From Trebouxia sp. TZW2008 (taxonomy: Eukaryota > Chlorophyta > Trebouxiophyceae > Trebouxiales > Trebouxiaceae), in assembly GCA_002118135.1 (NCBI GenBank), contig BDIU01000196.1, positions 62,001 through 126,000 on the forward strand: a DNA stretch of 64,000 nucleotides. Reading direction: 5' to 3'. The notes beneath the pieces were generated by a model. It was not told the DNA's origin and did not search any database. It saw only the letters and a list, made by a program, of their open reading frames with translations. This document shows positions 1 to 11,620 of this stretch, in pieces (position 1 is the first letter of the stretch; each line of letters begins with the position of its first letter). Made by a program: the position numbers and the translations under genes.

Positions 1-1557
1 GGCGCAGGCTCCTCTACAATGTCTTCAAGGTAGTCTCTGATAATGTTAACTTTCTGCAACAGCATGTTCTTGGCATGTCACGACAAGTACAGCTGATGTC
101 ATGGTGACATGCAATCTGCTGAGTAACATGACTCATCAAAGCCTGGCAGAAGGCAGGAGGCAGCACTGCAGCATCTCTAATCGCTCAGAATGATGACTGG
201 GGTTGGATGTGAACTGCCTTGGACCACTTTGTCATCATGCTTGTATGCGTACCATCCTGATAATTGTCTACTTTCACTGCATGTTGCAATCAATACTGAA
301 AATGCAGCAAAGCTGGAACAGCAGCTTACCTGCAGAAACAGACCCATGTGATTGCTGAGGTCCTCCATATTGACAAAGTCTGGTGACTCCAGCCCACTTT
401 GCGCAAACAACTGCAAGCCAAACTTTGCACTCATGTCCTTGCGCAATGACTCAGCATTGAAGCAAAGTTTTGCAAAAACTCCCTATCATCAAGTCACCGC
501 AGATGTCCTGGGATGCATCAGAAGTTGATTTGCTAGCAGGCACTATGCAAGATGTCAACCTTAGTAGTGTTACTATGTGCGTTTAGGGCACAGCTGCAGG
601 TGCAGTGGTTGCATGTCAGCTCATCAACTTGAAAGGCTTGCTCAAATGCAGCGGTGTAAGCATTCAACTGCAAGCCTGACGTGGTGCACAGAGTTTGGTG
701 TGGATGCTCACCTGTGACAGTCCAATGCCTGTGAGACCAGCAACATAGTGACAATATTCATCGTAGTCAGCAACTGTCTCCACATCTTTCTCAATATACT
801 TTGCCATGCCAGCACCCATTCTTCTTGTGATGTCTGCAATGACCTGCACATTTGCTGCGGCTTGAAGCAAGAAGAAGCCATACACAACATGCCTGACCTG
901 ACAATGCAGTGCAAAGCTGTCAGGATTCGTCAAGTAGCTTATACCTTCTGACATTTAAGGTCAAGCTGCAAGAAAACGTCAGTGACACGTGGGTACTGAT
1001 CCATCAACTGAATATAGGATCCGTATCCACACTGCGTTCTGAAGTGCCTGCAAAGTCAAGCCCCGCACTGAGATCGGTAAACTTGCAAAGCAGCAAATGT
1101 AAGTTGCAATTGTGAGAATCCTTTGACTCACCTGTTGTATATTTTCTCATGAAAGCTAAGCAGAGTGGGCACTTTTTCAGACACAGGAATTGCCATATCA
1201 TCTTCAACAGTGTCCAGAGCACGTAGCACCAGGTAGAACACGCACACAGGATCCCGAAGTGCATGAGGCAGCTGCTGGATGACAATTGGGAAGCTGAAGA
1301 CGCACAGCTGGGTCTGATGTTCTGATCAGCGTCGCTAGATGGCAAGATCAGCGGGATCAGGCAAGAAGCCAACGGTGCCGTTGCGCAGCGGGACTAATTA
1401 GAACCACGCACCTGCGGCCGACTTGATTGAGCATGCCATAGCAAAATGCTAGGTTCGCTTCGTTCGGTAGTCGTTTGGCTTTATGCGCAGCCCAAGCCAT
1501 CTGCACCAGTGGTGCAACTTCTTCAGGCTGATTCATCACAGACCGAATGAGCCCCAT
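1..1557 (-). CDS. Squalene synthase-like protein, copy A (3' end outside window)
   Basis: Head-to-head condensation of two farnesyl diphosphates at the ER membrane, the first step to sterols, is the expected reaction. Six exons are visible: 1412-1557, 1132-1293, 945-1047, 712-843, 330-410 and 1-53 (partial). They match copy B exon for exon in length and phase. The first Asp-rich motif (ALDTVEDDM), the YCHYVAGL motif, [12 protein letters not shown] and the second Asp-rich motif (NIIRDYLED) are all present. By hand alignment about 80% of 227 residues equal copy B. Two family-conserved spots differ: the usual SRSFA reads GRSFP, and QKTNIIRD reads QKVNIIRD. The DNA encoding the membrane anchor lies beyond position 1. 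It could be a second true squalene synthase or a specialised squalene-synthase-like enzyme; the sequence alone does not decide. The start is the only in-frame ATG fitting the conserved exon 1. Confidence 0.93.
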
Positions 1558-3450
1558 TGCAGCTTAGCTGCCGATCGGGACTCGCGTGTCTGCAGCCAGA
1601 ATCGCCGCTGATCCCACGGACTATGTCGTTCAAGCAAGGCAGTCTGAAAGCGTGAGGCAAAAAGAAGAAGGAGAATTTGAGATGCCCTTGGGCACAGGTC
1701 ACAACAAGTGCACCTCATGCCTGAGCCAGTGCCGTTGGTCACACAACGTAGCCTTGGTATCTGTCTAGCTGTGTTCGCAATCACTTGCTGCCATGGCCGG
1801 GACATGCATTGCAATATCTGTATGGCCTAGACTCAGAGCGTGAGCCCAATCATTGCTGACATGCTCAGGCAGTCAACCGAATAGTGCATCTCCACTGACC
1901 AGGAAAATCGTGCACTGCAGTGACTAGACAACTCAAAGACCATGTGCGCTTTATAATTTGCGCACAACACAAACACCAAAACGGAAATTCAACAATCGTA
2001 AAGACAGTAACGCTTGTGGGCACAAACTGGCATAGGACTGTTCAATCCTGGGTCATTTTGGCTGATCAATGCAATGAACAGCAATTTATACAGCTTCTAA
2101 ACGCAATAGCTACTAATATATACACTCTTGGGGAACTGTCTCTGTGATCATCCTAAAGGTCGCTTGACTGTTTCATCACCTAGCTTCATGTAGCACTCAA
2201 GATACTAATATGTCTGCTGCACTGCATTTCAGACCTGGCCTCCTGACTGACACAAGTGCATCAGATCAGCTGGCTAAGCAACACAAAACACGTGATGTCA
2301 CTCAGCATGCACACAACAACTACACTCAGAAACGCACGGTCTGTGTTCTTCTGTCGGCTGGAAGGCTTCTGCTGGAAGCTGACGTGGCTTGAAAGCTGCA
2401 GCTGCAGGATGCAATCAGCCTGAGGCGTCACTGCTTCAGTAGGTATGCCACTATGATAAGTAGCAGCGCTACAAAGACGTACCTGCACAGTGACATTGCA
2501 ACCAGTCAATGCCCAAGATATGTAGTTGCGGTGCTGGCATCATTGTCTGCAAACCTTCGGGGGATGAATAAGCCTGCTACATGGCCTACAGGGACAGGGT
2601 GAGGCGTACCTGTTGCCTACCTTGCGTTTGGGTGGGCACAGGTGTTCAATTCATCAATCAAATGCACAAGCATGCAGTGCAGTCAACAAGCCAGGTCGCA
2701 CTTCAGGTACAGCCAGTGAATCATCATACATAATACTCAATACCGAATACATAATACGCAATGCGTAGTATTAGAGAGTATGGATCATTGAGAATCAGCG
2801 CAAACTATGGAATACGCAGCACGTGGCGCCAATACATGATACCAAAAGTATTGACGAGTATCAATCGCTGGAACGGAGAGTATGGTGATTCACTGGGTAC
2901 AACTTCACCCTTGATGTCCCTGTGAATCTCAGACATTGGGGCCAATGCACACAGGTGCTGATGCATGCTGTAAGATTGGCTTCAGGTTGATGCTCCACAT
3001 TAGTTGAGTCCGCTGACGGAGTGTGCAAATGAAGTGAGTCTGGTGATGAGTACGCACACAAGGCAAGTTCCACAAAGAGTAAATTTCAAAACCATGGTCG
3101 GGCATGCATGAGTTGGAACAGCAGGGTTTAGAGATCACATTTCGCCAAACTTGTACCAGCAACTGCTTGCAGCACCAGACTTGCCTTTGCTTGGGTGAGT
3201 ACAAAGCCATGCTGTCAGACACATCACAGTGAGAATTGCAGATCAATGGTACAGTGACTTCTCTGTGTAACGACTGCTTTGGTTCCCAAAGAAAATTGTC
3301 CTTATATCAATTTGCCCTTACTCAGGGATGCCAATGCAGTAAGAATGCAGGGAACGGTTACCAATAGCATTGTCCTTGCATCAAGAATGTCCTTGCATCA
3401 ACTGTCTTTACAAAGAGAAGTTGCAGTATCTCACTTGAGGTATCCTCCTT
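1558..3450. other. Intergenic stretch, no gene seen
   Basis: Between the two squalene synthase genes I find only short open frames without recognisable domains or paired splice sites. Positions about 2720-2880 are AT-rich with repeated TAATAC/GAATAC words and a small imperfect palindrome around 2755-2775. Around 3290-3410 the phrase TGTCCTT.CATCAA recurs three times; its reverse complement also appears in the 180-bp element at 22948-23127, suggesting shared repeat ancestry. Confidence 0.5.
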
Positions 3451-3830
3451 GATTCTGTCTGCTTGCAATGAGATCTTCTGTAGTCTTGCCCAGTCCCTTG
3501 GCACACAAGTCTTGTAGATTCTGGCTGGCGGCCGCAGTCTTGTCTACTGTAGGATCGTTGTCAGCTTTTGACTGCTTGCACCTGCATCAAGGGGACACTG
3601 CAATGACTCTCATTGGTGCAGGCGATCTTGGTTTTGTCTGCTTGCAGTTAGATCATCTGTAATCTTGCTCAGTCCCTTGGCACACAAGTCTTGTAGATTC
3701 TGGCTGGCGGCCACAGTTTTGTCTACTGTAGGGTCATTCTCAGCTCTTGACTGCTGGCACCTGCATCACAGGGACACGGCAACAAGGCGCACTGGTGCAG
3801 ACAACAATGCTACAAGCACTGTATCTGTGC
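3451..3830. repeat. Two-copy direct repeat, period about 179 bp
   Basis: Two adjacent copies share CAGTCCCTTGGCACACAAG (3491 and 3670), then CTTGTAGATTCTGGCTGGCG and TTGTCTACTGTAGG, and diverge in scattered bases. The open frames across them are products of the repeat, not a recognised gene. Confidence 0.85.
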
Positions 3831-3867
3831 CAGAAAAAGCCTGCAGGCTTAGTTCTATGATGAGGAT

Positions 3868-4094
3868 GAGCTATGCTTTATCAGCTGTTCAGTTGAATGA
3901 TGCGCTTAACTGCAAAAAGATGTAACAATGTGTTCTGTAGACTTCATATAGGCATGGTACACATATGGTATGTTGTAGATCAAAGGTGAATTTACTCTGG
4001 GAACTGTCAGTATGTTTTGTAGACTTTATATAGACATGATAAATGTATGGCATGTTGTAGGTGAAGTATGAATTGACTCAGGGAACTGTCAGTA
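3868..4094. repeat. Degenerate direct repeats next to squalene synthase B
   Basis: A unit of about 81 bp beginning GTAGACTT.ATATAG and ending GGGAACTGTCAGTATG occurs at about 3938 and 4019. The segment 3868-3945 is also a diverged third relative of the last exon of the adjacent squalene synthase gene (shared CAAAAAG.TGTAACAAT and TGTAGACTTCAT). Confidence 0.75.
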
Positions 4095-4364
4095 TGAAAA
4101 CTTCCTGCTGGATCCTCATGACGATGGTATATGTTTGTTCAGTTGGCTTTGTTGCAAAAAGCTGTAACAATATGTTTTGTAGACTTCATCTAGTCACGCA
4201 ATTCAAAAACGGGATGTTGATCTTGATGATCTATAGCATGCCGCATTTGGACTTGGTGACTATACGAAGTCTACAAAACATATTGTTACAGCTTTTTGCA
4301 ACAAAGCCAACTGAACAAACATATACCATCGTCATGAGGACCCAGCAGGAAATTTCCATATAGA
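4094..4364. repeat. Inverted repeat made from a terminal exon
   Basis: Arms of about 107 bp (4094-4200 and 4253-4364) are near-perfect reverse complements separated by about 52 bp. The right arm read on the minus strand is the membrane-anchor exon of squalene synthase B; the left arm is an inverted extra copy, so both strands encode a near-identical hydrophobic peptide containing [14 protein letters not shown]. The transcript could form a hairpin over its own 3' end. Confidence 0.9.
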
Positions 4365-7300
4365 CTACACCCCAGAGGCAACCCATAGTTGATGTCTGGC
4401 AAACCAAGATGAAAGTACCCTTCTGCAAGCTTTCAAGACTAGAGACCCGGTCAAGCACATGGCGATACAAAGCAACATGCTCTGCATCACAAACTTTCCA
4501 AGGCCATTAAGCAATCAATGCCAATTCAGTACAAGAGGCAAGTCAGGACACATGTAACGAGCAGAGCAGGACCGCATCTGAAAGCCGTACTTGTTGAGGA
4601 TTGTAGTAGCAAACAGGTGGAATATCTGGTAGACCTCCTGCATAGTGTTGACCTGGAGCATAAAGCTGGCGACCTGACCTCTCCTCATCTTTACCACGCC
4701 TGGCAGCAGTACAAACAGAGCTCATGTTAGCCTGCATGCTGGATCTAAATTGCAATCATGGTGCTTTCACTGCTTCTGTGCAGGTGACTATGCGCTCAGG
4801 GTAGGCAACAGAAGACTATGATCACTTGGGGAGGCATGCATAGATATGCTTTGAATGCACGCATTTGTTTTTGATATCATACACCGCCCAGACATTGACA
4901 TGATCAGTCAGAGGCTCACCTGTGAAAACTCTGGGGTTGTTATAGCAAAGTGCCAGGGTGCCGACTGCCATGACTTGAGGAATGGCACAGAATCTGAAGT
5001 TTTGATGGTTTTTGACCCGCTCCATGTATTGCAGACAGTATGGCGCATGCCTGCAGCCATGAATACATTGCAATGATCACCACTTCTCACATGCTTGCTA
5101 CTGAGGCATGGAACCTCAGGATTTAGGCTATGACTATGGGTTGGGGTCTAGCGTTTAGGGTTTGGAACCTCAGTAGCAACACATGACCCTGCTAGGTGCA
5201 TACAGAAGCAGTGACCTACTTCAAGAAACTCTGTCCAAACGAATTCTGTATACAACCACAGGTGCTGTGCATTGGTGCAGATTAGGTTTGCATTGGTACA
5301 CTGTCTGTGGCCAGACCAGGATCCTGTCACAGCTGTTGGAACAGCTTAGCTGATCATCAAATTAGCCATGGCTTAAACAGTGAACAATTGCTGTGGCCTT
5401 TCACAGCAGAGAGCTTTTGCAGAGATACATGATGCAGTGCCTTGCTTGCTCGAGGGCACAGCAATGGTGAAATGTTGATCAGACTTCACCTGAGGGCATC
5501 TGTGACCATGTGATTGAGACATTGTACTGCTTGGCCTGCGTTGTTGGGGTCCTTGAAGTCTGCCAGGGCCTCACCATACAGCCCCCAGATCTCCTTGGGC
5601 CAAAACATCCTGCATGGGCATTGGCGCCAATTGCTAAAGGCAGATGCTGCATGATTGCAAATACAGGCAATGGGAAAAGAAGGGAAGTGTATGTTGCCAG
5701 GCGCCACAGTGGAAGCCTCTGTTGCAAACAGCAGCTCATGTGTTTCTCTTGCATTGCCAAAGGCTTTCTTGGTCGCAAAATACAAAAGCATTGGCACCTG
5801 CTGGCCAGCCAGTGAGCTGCATGTAAGGCTGCAAAGCAGCAGCTGTACATGCTGTACGCAGACTTCCAAAATCCCAATGACATGCTTGCAAGGAGTTTGC
5901 AGCGTGATTTGCAGCACAGAGCTGTATTTAACTTACCTTGGTGCAGGCTCTTCCTCAATGTCTTCCAAGAAGTCCCTTATGATGTTTGTTTTCTGCAACC
6001 AACATCAGGCCAGATGAGCGTAGTTGTCATTGCCAGTACAAGTATGGCTGGCATGTTAAACGCTGTCTGTTGGCATGCAATGTTGAGCACAGCCCTTCCG
6101 GAACAAACGATTGTGACTGAGTCAGTATAATCATGTCATCGGCAGACTGCCATGCATAGCATGTTGTGCCCAGCGTTGGCATGCATTGTTATTGAGAATT
6201 CATTCAGCTGGAGTTGATTGACTTCATCTTGCATGGGGATTTAGCGGCGCTGCCAATGCACAAACATCACCTGAAGAAACAAGCCCATGTGGTTGCTGAG
6301 GTCTTCCATGGTGGCAAAGGCTGCTACCTCCAGCCCACTTTGTGCAAACAACTGCAGGTGACAACAGTCAGCATTGAGGGAGAACATATAATGGACCATC
6401 CTGCTGTTGCCTTGAGCTCCAAAGCACTTGGAGTGATACATGTGGCAGCAGTCTTTCTATTTTGAACACCGCTCAGCAAAATATACAGTGATATAGATTG
6501 GAAAAATGTGCTCACATACAGCCAATGACAATGAGAGAAGCATTAGCATGGCAGGAGGCACAAGTCAGGGCGACATGGTAGCTGTGTGTTGCAGACGTAC
6601 AGTCATGTGAGAAATTTGCGTAGTACAACTGAGCTGACCTGTGACAGTCCAACTCCCACCAGGCCAGCAACAAAGTGACAGTACTCATCATAGTCAGCTA
6701 CAGTCTCCACATCTTGTTGAATATATTTCGCCATGCCAGCACCCATCCTTCTTGTTATGTCTGCAATGACCTGCATTGCCGCAGGAAATGATGGCATGCA
6801 TGCTCTTCTACACAGCATGTTGCATATTGCTCTGCAATGCCATTAACAGATGCTTTGAATATATACCTTCTGGTATTTTGGATCAAGCCGTACAAACACA
6901 TCTGTGACTCTGGGATACTGGTTCATGAGTTTCACATATGCCCCAGCTCCACAATGTGCTTTGTATTGTCTGCAGCACCCTTGCAGCTTGGAGTCAATGT
7001 CAATGCAGTCGCTTGGAAGTTGCAGGCAGGTGAATGTGCTGTACCTGTCATAGATCTTCTCATGAAAGCTCAGGAGAGTGGGCAGCTTGTCTGGTATAGG
7101 TATTGCCATGTCGTCTTCGACCGTGTCCAAAGCGCGCAACACCAAGTAGAATATACACACGGGATCTCGAAGTTCGTAAGGAAGCTGCTGAATGACTATA
7201 GCAAAGCTGCGAAGACACAGATGCCTGATCAACCTGATGGCCAGAACAAATGCAGCCAGCGCTGCCCTAAATCGCGACAACACAATGCAGTGACGCACCT

Positions 7301-7444
7301 GCGGCTGACCTGATTTAACATGCCATAACAAAATGCTAAGTTCGGCTCTTTCGGCAATTGCTTGGCTTTATGCGCAGCCCAAGCCATCTGCACCAAAGGT
7401 GCAACTTCTTCGGGCTGGTCAATGATGGTCCGCATGAGTCCCAT
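4231..7444 (-). CDS. SQS: Squalene synthase, copy B
   Basis: Farnesyl-diphosphate farnesyltransferase of sterol synthesis, ER-anchored. Exons: 7299-7444, 7045-7206, 6867-6969, 6639-6770, 6271-6351, 5937-5992, 5490-5609, 4920-5050, 4591-4699, one near 4419-4490, and 4231-4364. Motifs in order: [115 protein letters not shown] and VKMRRG, which is the full family signature. The last exon encodes a single hydrophobic segment followed by basic residues, matching the family's C-terminal anchor. Phases close everywhere except the 4591/4490 junction, where the acceptor is unresolved. The usual second aromatic in YCHY is Phe here. Introns carry small repeats only. The gene lies head to tail with copy A and diverges from the TMEM50-like gene. 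Confidence 0.96.
5095..5184. repeat. Short inverted repeat with one telomere-like motif
   Basis: In the intron between 5050 and 5490, TTGCTACTGAGG (5095) pairs with CCTCAGTAGCAA (5168). Between them lies GTTTAGGGTTT, a single plant/algal telomere-type unit plus flank. It is too short to call a telomeric insertion. Confidence 0.6.
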
Positions 7445-7778
7445 CGGGTAAATTGTGTTGACTGCAGTGATGACTCGCAGGCTTGCCGCTGCTCTTTTCT
7501 TCGATTGCAGCTGACTTGGGTGCGACCATTCGACCTAACTTCAGTCTTATGTTGGCGTTATGCTTCCGCAACTTCCTAGCTCTGCTCTTGACTCGCACCG
7601 TCGCGACTTCTCTGTTCAACAGACTCATCACGCAATTTCACGTTTGGCTTACCGCGGGGATGCAAGCGAGGCTGCAGATGCCATTGCCAGCATGATTGAT
7701 AGCAGTCGGGCACAGGCGTCGTGATAGGTCAAGAAATCGTGCGATGTGCCGCTAAGTCAGCTTTGAAGGCAGCTCATC
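7445..7778. promoter_or_regulatory. Probable shared promoter of divergent genes
   Basis: 334 bp separate the start codons of squalene synthase B (minus) and the TMEM50-like gene (plus). No exon-like sequence was found, so both 5' UTRs and promoters must lie here. No core element could be named with confidence. Confidence 0.5.
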
Positions 7779-8512
7779 ATGGCAACGGAAAGAAGGCGAG
7801 GGTGTATGGACTGGCTATTGTACGACGATGTCGATTGGGATACTCTTCTCAGCAAACCCAAAGAGTATAGCCCGGGCATCGCAGGAGCGCTTTTCGGTGC
7901 TGGCTGGTGGTGCTGGTGAGTACCGGAAACACTGACGGACGAGTACACATGCGCTTTGCCCCGACACAGCCCCTGCTTGCACAGGGTAGATGCATTCGTT
8001 CACAGCGCGACCGTTGATCATAAGCACATCCCGATCACTTACCACATTCCCGGGTGGGTAGCGACGCTGGCGCTTGTTGTGATGAACATCACCTCACGCC
8101 GCGAGCTAGCCGAGCCCGAGGACCTCTATGTTGATGAAAACTTCGCGGTTAGTTGCACTACCCGAGTGAACTGCAGCTCCCTGGTCTATATATGCGCCAA
8201 ATTCTTTGAGCTGCATGTGTTGCAGGCTCGAGCCAAAATCATATTGTTCATCTCATATCTGATGGCGTTTGGAGCAGTTGCTGGCAGCATAGCAGTGCTC
8301 ATTACATGCGTCCAACACAATGCTCTTGTCGACATTGGCGTGGTATGTATCAGTTCCTGCTTCACAGCAAATGCCATGTATAGTTATACAGGCCGACTTC
8401 TGATGCTCACTAAGCTGCAACCTTGCAGGGCTCTTTGCTGCAATGCGGTCTTGTTCTGCTTAGTGGCCTGCTGCTTTGGGCGTTCAGATCAGCTGATTCT
8501 GCTGAGTACTGA
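7779..8512 (+). CDS. TMEM50-like small membrane protein
   Basis: Four exons (7779-7915, 7985-8147, 8226-8342, 8429-8512), all GT..AG and all in phase, give 166 residues, close to the about 158 usual for TMEM50A/B. The order of features matches the family: a soluble N-terminal stretch, GALFGAGWWCWVDA as the start of the first membrane span, GWVATLALVVMNI as the second, AKIILFISYLMAFGAVAGSI as the third, and a last span ending in LLSGLLLWAF. The family sits in endomembranes; its biochemical role is not settled. The ATG at 7779 is the first in frame and directly precedes the conserved exon. The assignment rests on spacing of membrane spans and the GAGWW and LMAFG motifs. Confidence 0.82.
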
Positions 8513-9025
8513 ACAGCAACCACACACCCAGCTGTCAGATGAATTCATCTTCAAAGCGCTTCTGGAGCAATGTATGAGGACTTGCAATGTATGCAGATGC
8601 CACACTGACACTATAGGACCTGAATGCATGACCCTTGCAAGGTTGCTGAACAATAGCCAAACATTTTGATGTACTGCGCTTGTCTCGACGGTCATGTCTT
8701 CAAGCAACCTAAGCTGATTTTGATCAGCTTCAGACATGCAGATCACCCCCATGTCTAGCTTTTGCATTTGCAGCTGTTTGTACAGAGCAGGTAGGTCACC
8801 GCATGCAATAAACACGAGGCTGTACTTGTGGCTATGTTGCTGACCAAGGCAGAATCATCAATATTAATGCTGCACTGAAAGGCAGCACATTTGCCAGCTG
8901 TTGCAGCATGACATTTTGCAGTACGCAGTCAGCAAGCAATGTCTGAGTTGCTGACATTTAAACCATATCAAAGTGTCAGTATACAGAGGCATCCTTGCAA
9001 TTGTGACATGAACTGAGCAGAGGCA
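8513..9025. other. Convergent 3' ends, no gene seen
   Basis: The space between the TMEM50-like stop and the SAS6L stop contains open frames on both strands, but none has exon partners or domains. It should hold the two 3' UTRs. Confidence 0.5.
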
Positions 9026-11238
9026 TTAGTATGCCCAGGCCCCTTTCTGAGAAGGACTTCTGTCACTGCGGCTAGACTGCTGCATTGAGCTCCTTGTGCC
9101 TGTTGGACTCTGAGTGAAGGATGTCAACAGAGTCTTCTGCGGGCTGTTGTTGCTGACATGACCAGACACACTAAGAAGGGAAGCTGTCAGACCGGGCATG
9201 CGAGGTGGTACAGACTGCAGCTGCAGCAGCAAGCTTGGGTTCTTCAGCTTGACCTGCAGACAGCAATAGGTTGTCAAAGATGGTGCCAGAAAGCAAACTT
9301 GCAGGGGCATAGTCTCTGCTACCGCAGAAGCTTCTGTACAGTGACACGATGGCGTATAAATCATGCTGCAAACACCTTTTGTGCGACATGCTCAAGATTG
9401 CTGTGCAAATATGCCCTGTTGATGTCAGGTTTGATGATGGTGGGTTGCCATATAAGTGGCGATGACAAGCAGGCTTGGCCCAAAAGCCACAACAGCAACC
9501 ATTCATGAATAAGTGGGTGCCAGCAGAACGACAAGCAGCCAGCTGTTCAAATGCAGAGCATCATCCAGGCAAATGTTGCATGTGACCATTCAAGCAGCTG
9601 TGCGCACTACAGACACTGCCTGCCTCAGACATCTGCAGGTCCTGCATTGCTGACTCACCAAAGCATTGACGTCGGCAAGGCGCGCCTGCATGAGCGCCAA
9701 GCGAGACTTGACAGCATTGTAGCGGTAGGTGACCTGCTGCCTGATGTGCTCTTCACTGGATGCCTGGAAGAGGCATGACAGCAGCTCCACAAACTTGTAC
9801 TCCATGTTCTGCATGTACAGTCAACATGTGTCCTGGCCCGATTGTGTAAAGGGTGCACTCTGTCAGAGAGGCTTTCTGCACAGAGCTTGGCCAGGGCAGA
9901 CTACAGTGCACAGACACGACAGTCTTGCTGTCTCCAGCCAAAAGAAAATTGCAACCTCTCACAAAATTGCAACACACAAGTCTTGCATGCAATGTTTTCT
10001 TGGCAATTTGAGATCCAGAGGCATGCTGTGACTGCTACAAGCATGCCATGCAGATATTTTACATGCCCAACATGCATTGCTCTCAAAGACTCATGCAAAT
10101 CATCACATGCTCTGATTGAACATGCGCTAATACGTGCCCCGTGGTCACAGAAGTGAATCTCTCTGACTGCCCTGATTAGAGCAGCTAGCAAAGCGTCTGG
10201 ACATCCATGATACCTTCTCAAGCTTGAGAAGCAACTCAACCCTGAGACACAACGGCGTCAGCTATCACCTGGATAAAATCCATTCTTGCCGCGCCAGTGG
10301 GCTCCATCAGCAGCACACAGATGTGGGTCTGCGGCGTCTGAATACAGCTGTTCAGCATGCGTAGGAAGATGGAGGGGTAGTCATTGTACTCCACCATCAG
10401 CTTCTGTGCCTCCTGCATCAGCTGCCTGAAGGCTGCTGGGCCTATGGTGTGTGTATAGTGGAAGAACAGGTCACTCTCACTTGTTAGCTCCACCTACAAA
10501 GCAACAGCAGAGGGTCCGTGTTGCATGCAACAAAAGGGGGATTACACTGAAGGTTTGCCAAGATGTCTTCGTCGATTCTCAAAAGCAAGATGGTTGTGGT
10601 GCCATATCATGCAAACACGTGGAGGACCCTGAGTGCTATGGTGATGCAGATCTCCTGGACGCCTAGCAATGCCTGACAGTATGTCTGCTGCAAAACAGAG
10701 AAGTGCACAGTAAGGTCCAGTCAGCCAGCCTCACTCTGACAGACTCCAGCTCTGGCTGCACACCCCTGACCAGGATGCGCACTCTCAGAGCCTCCACACT
10801 GCCCGCCTCGTTTGTCACATTTCCTGTGTCTGACCTCAGCTCACACGGCAATTCACGCTCAGCAAACAGCCTGTAGTCCTCAGCTGCAGGGCAAGCAAGA
10901 GTATTGTTGCACACAGCATGCAAGGCAATGCAATTGTGCAAGCAAGCACATACTGTGCATATGTTGAAAGCAACGCACGTTGCATATGTGGAGTCCAGAG
11001 AGAACAAAAGATTGGAAAGTACCGAGGCTCGGGTCCAGCTCATCCAAAGAGGCAAAGTCAAGGGACTTTGCAAGCGCAGTCTCGACCAGATTACGGTCCA
11101 AGAGCTGACTTCTGTCCGCGTGTATCCTTGTTGGGCTGCTTTGCCGCTGGTCCCTGCGTGTCCGAGACAAACTTGCACGTGCCTTTCAACAGACCAGCTA
11201 AATCTGTCACGCAGCAACACTCACCCAATGACAGACAT
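9026..11238 (-). CDS. SAS6-like (SAS6L) head-domain protein
   Basis: Seven exons (11225-11238, 11023-11171, 10735-10883, 10628-10687, 10269-10493, 9659-9808, 9026-9253) close in phase to 324 residues. The centre is a SAS-6 N-terminal head domain: ALRVELTSESDLFFHYTHT, then a segment ending FLRMLNSCI, then RMDFIQNMEYKFVELLSC. It is followed by RQQVTYRYNAVKSRLALMQA and VKLKNPSLLLQLQSV, a combination I associate with SAS6L rather than canonical SAS-6. The long coiled coil of centriolar SAS-6 is missing; a Ser/Gln-rich tail of about 50 residues ends the protein. SAS6L family members localise near basal bodies or the apical complex in other protists. The 14-nt first exon (ATG, then phase 2) is the weakest part. 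A long antisense frame at 10918-11457 is a shadow. Confidence 0.85.
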
Positions 11239-11620
11239 GAGCCTGCACTGCCAAGCCCCACGCTGCGCTGCACTTACAGCAAGATGTCTCTGTTCAGTGG
11301 ACGGGGCTTCTGTGAACGTCAGGGACAATGGGAGATGCAGCTGCTGTACAGGCTACAGCACTGTGCACGCCCGACTACTACTAGAGGTTTTACTGCCTAT
11401 CACAGCACACACAGTTTGCTTGCCCTGAAGTGCGAGAAGCACGCAGCGCGCATGTAGGCGTTACTGTGGGCGTTACTGTAGGCTTGCTAGGCTTGCGCGC
11501 GCGGTGATCCGGCCAAGGAATTGCTCGTCACCGCCATGCACCTTTGAAGCTGGTCTTGGAGGCTACATCCTTTTGTATGCAATCTTCAGGACCGACAGCG
11601 CTGAATGCTGGCCTCTGCGG
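11239..11620. promoter_or_regulatory. Divergent promoter region
   Basis: 382 bp between the starts of SAS6L (minus) and the cyclophilin-like gene (plus). It includes the short direct repeat GGCGTTACTGT (about 11458 and 11470) and a GC-rich patch near 11495. Nothing else was recognised. Confidence 0.45.

Noticed and set aside
3468..3925. Tandem open frames resembling a duplicated gene
   Set aside because: They follow the 179-bp direct repeat and show no domain or splice sites.
5140..5170. Interstitial telomere
   Set aside because: Only one TTTAGGG unit is present.
8489..8815. Minus-strand frame after the SAS6L stop
   Set aside because: Overlaps the TMEM50-like last exon and 3' region; no splice partner or motif.
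10904..11457. Plus-strand open frames of 174 and 179 codons
   Set aside because: They lie antisense to the in-phase SAS6L exons and have no domain.
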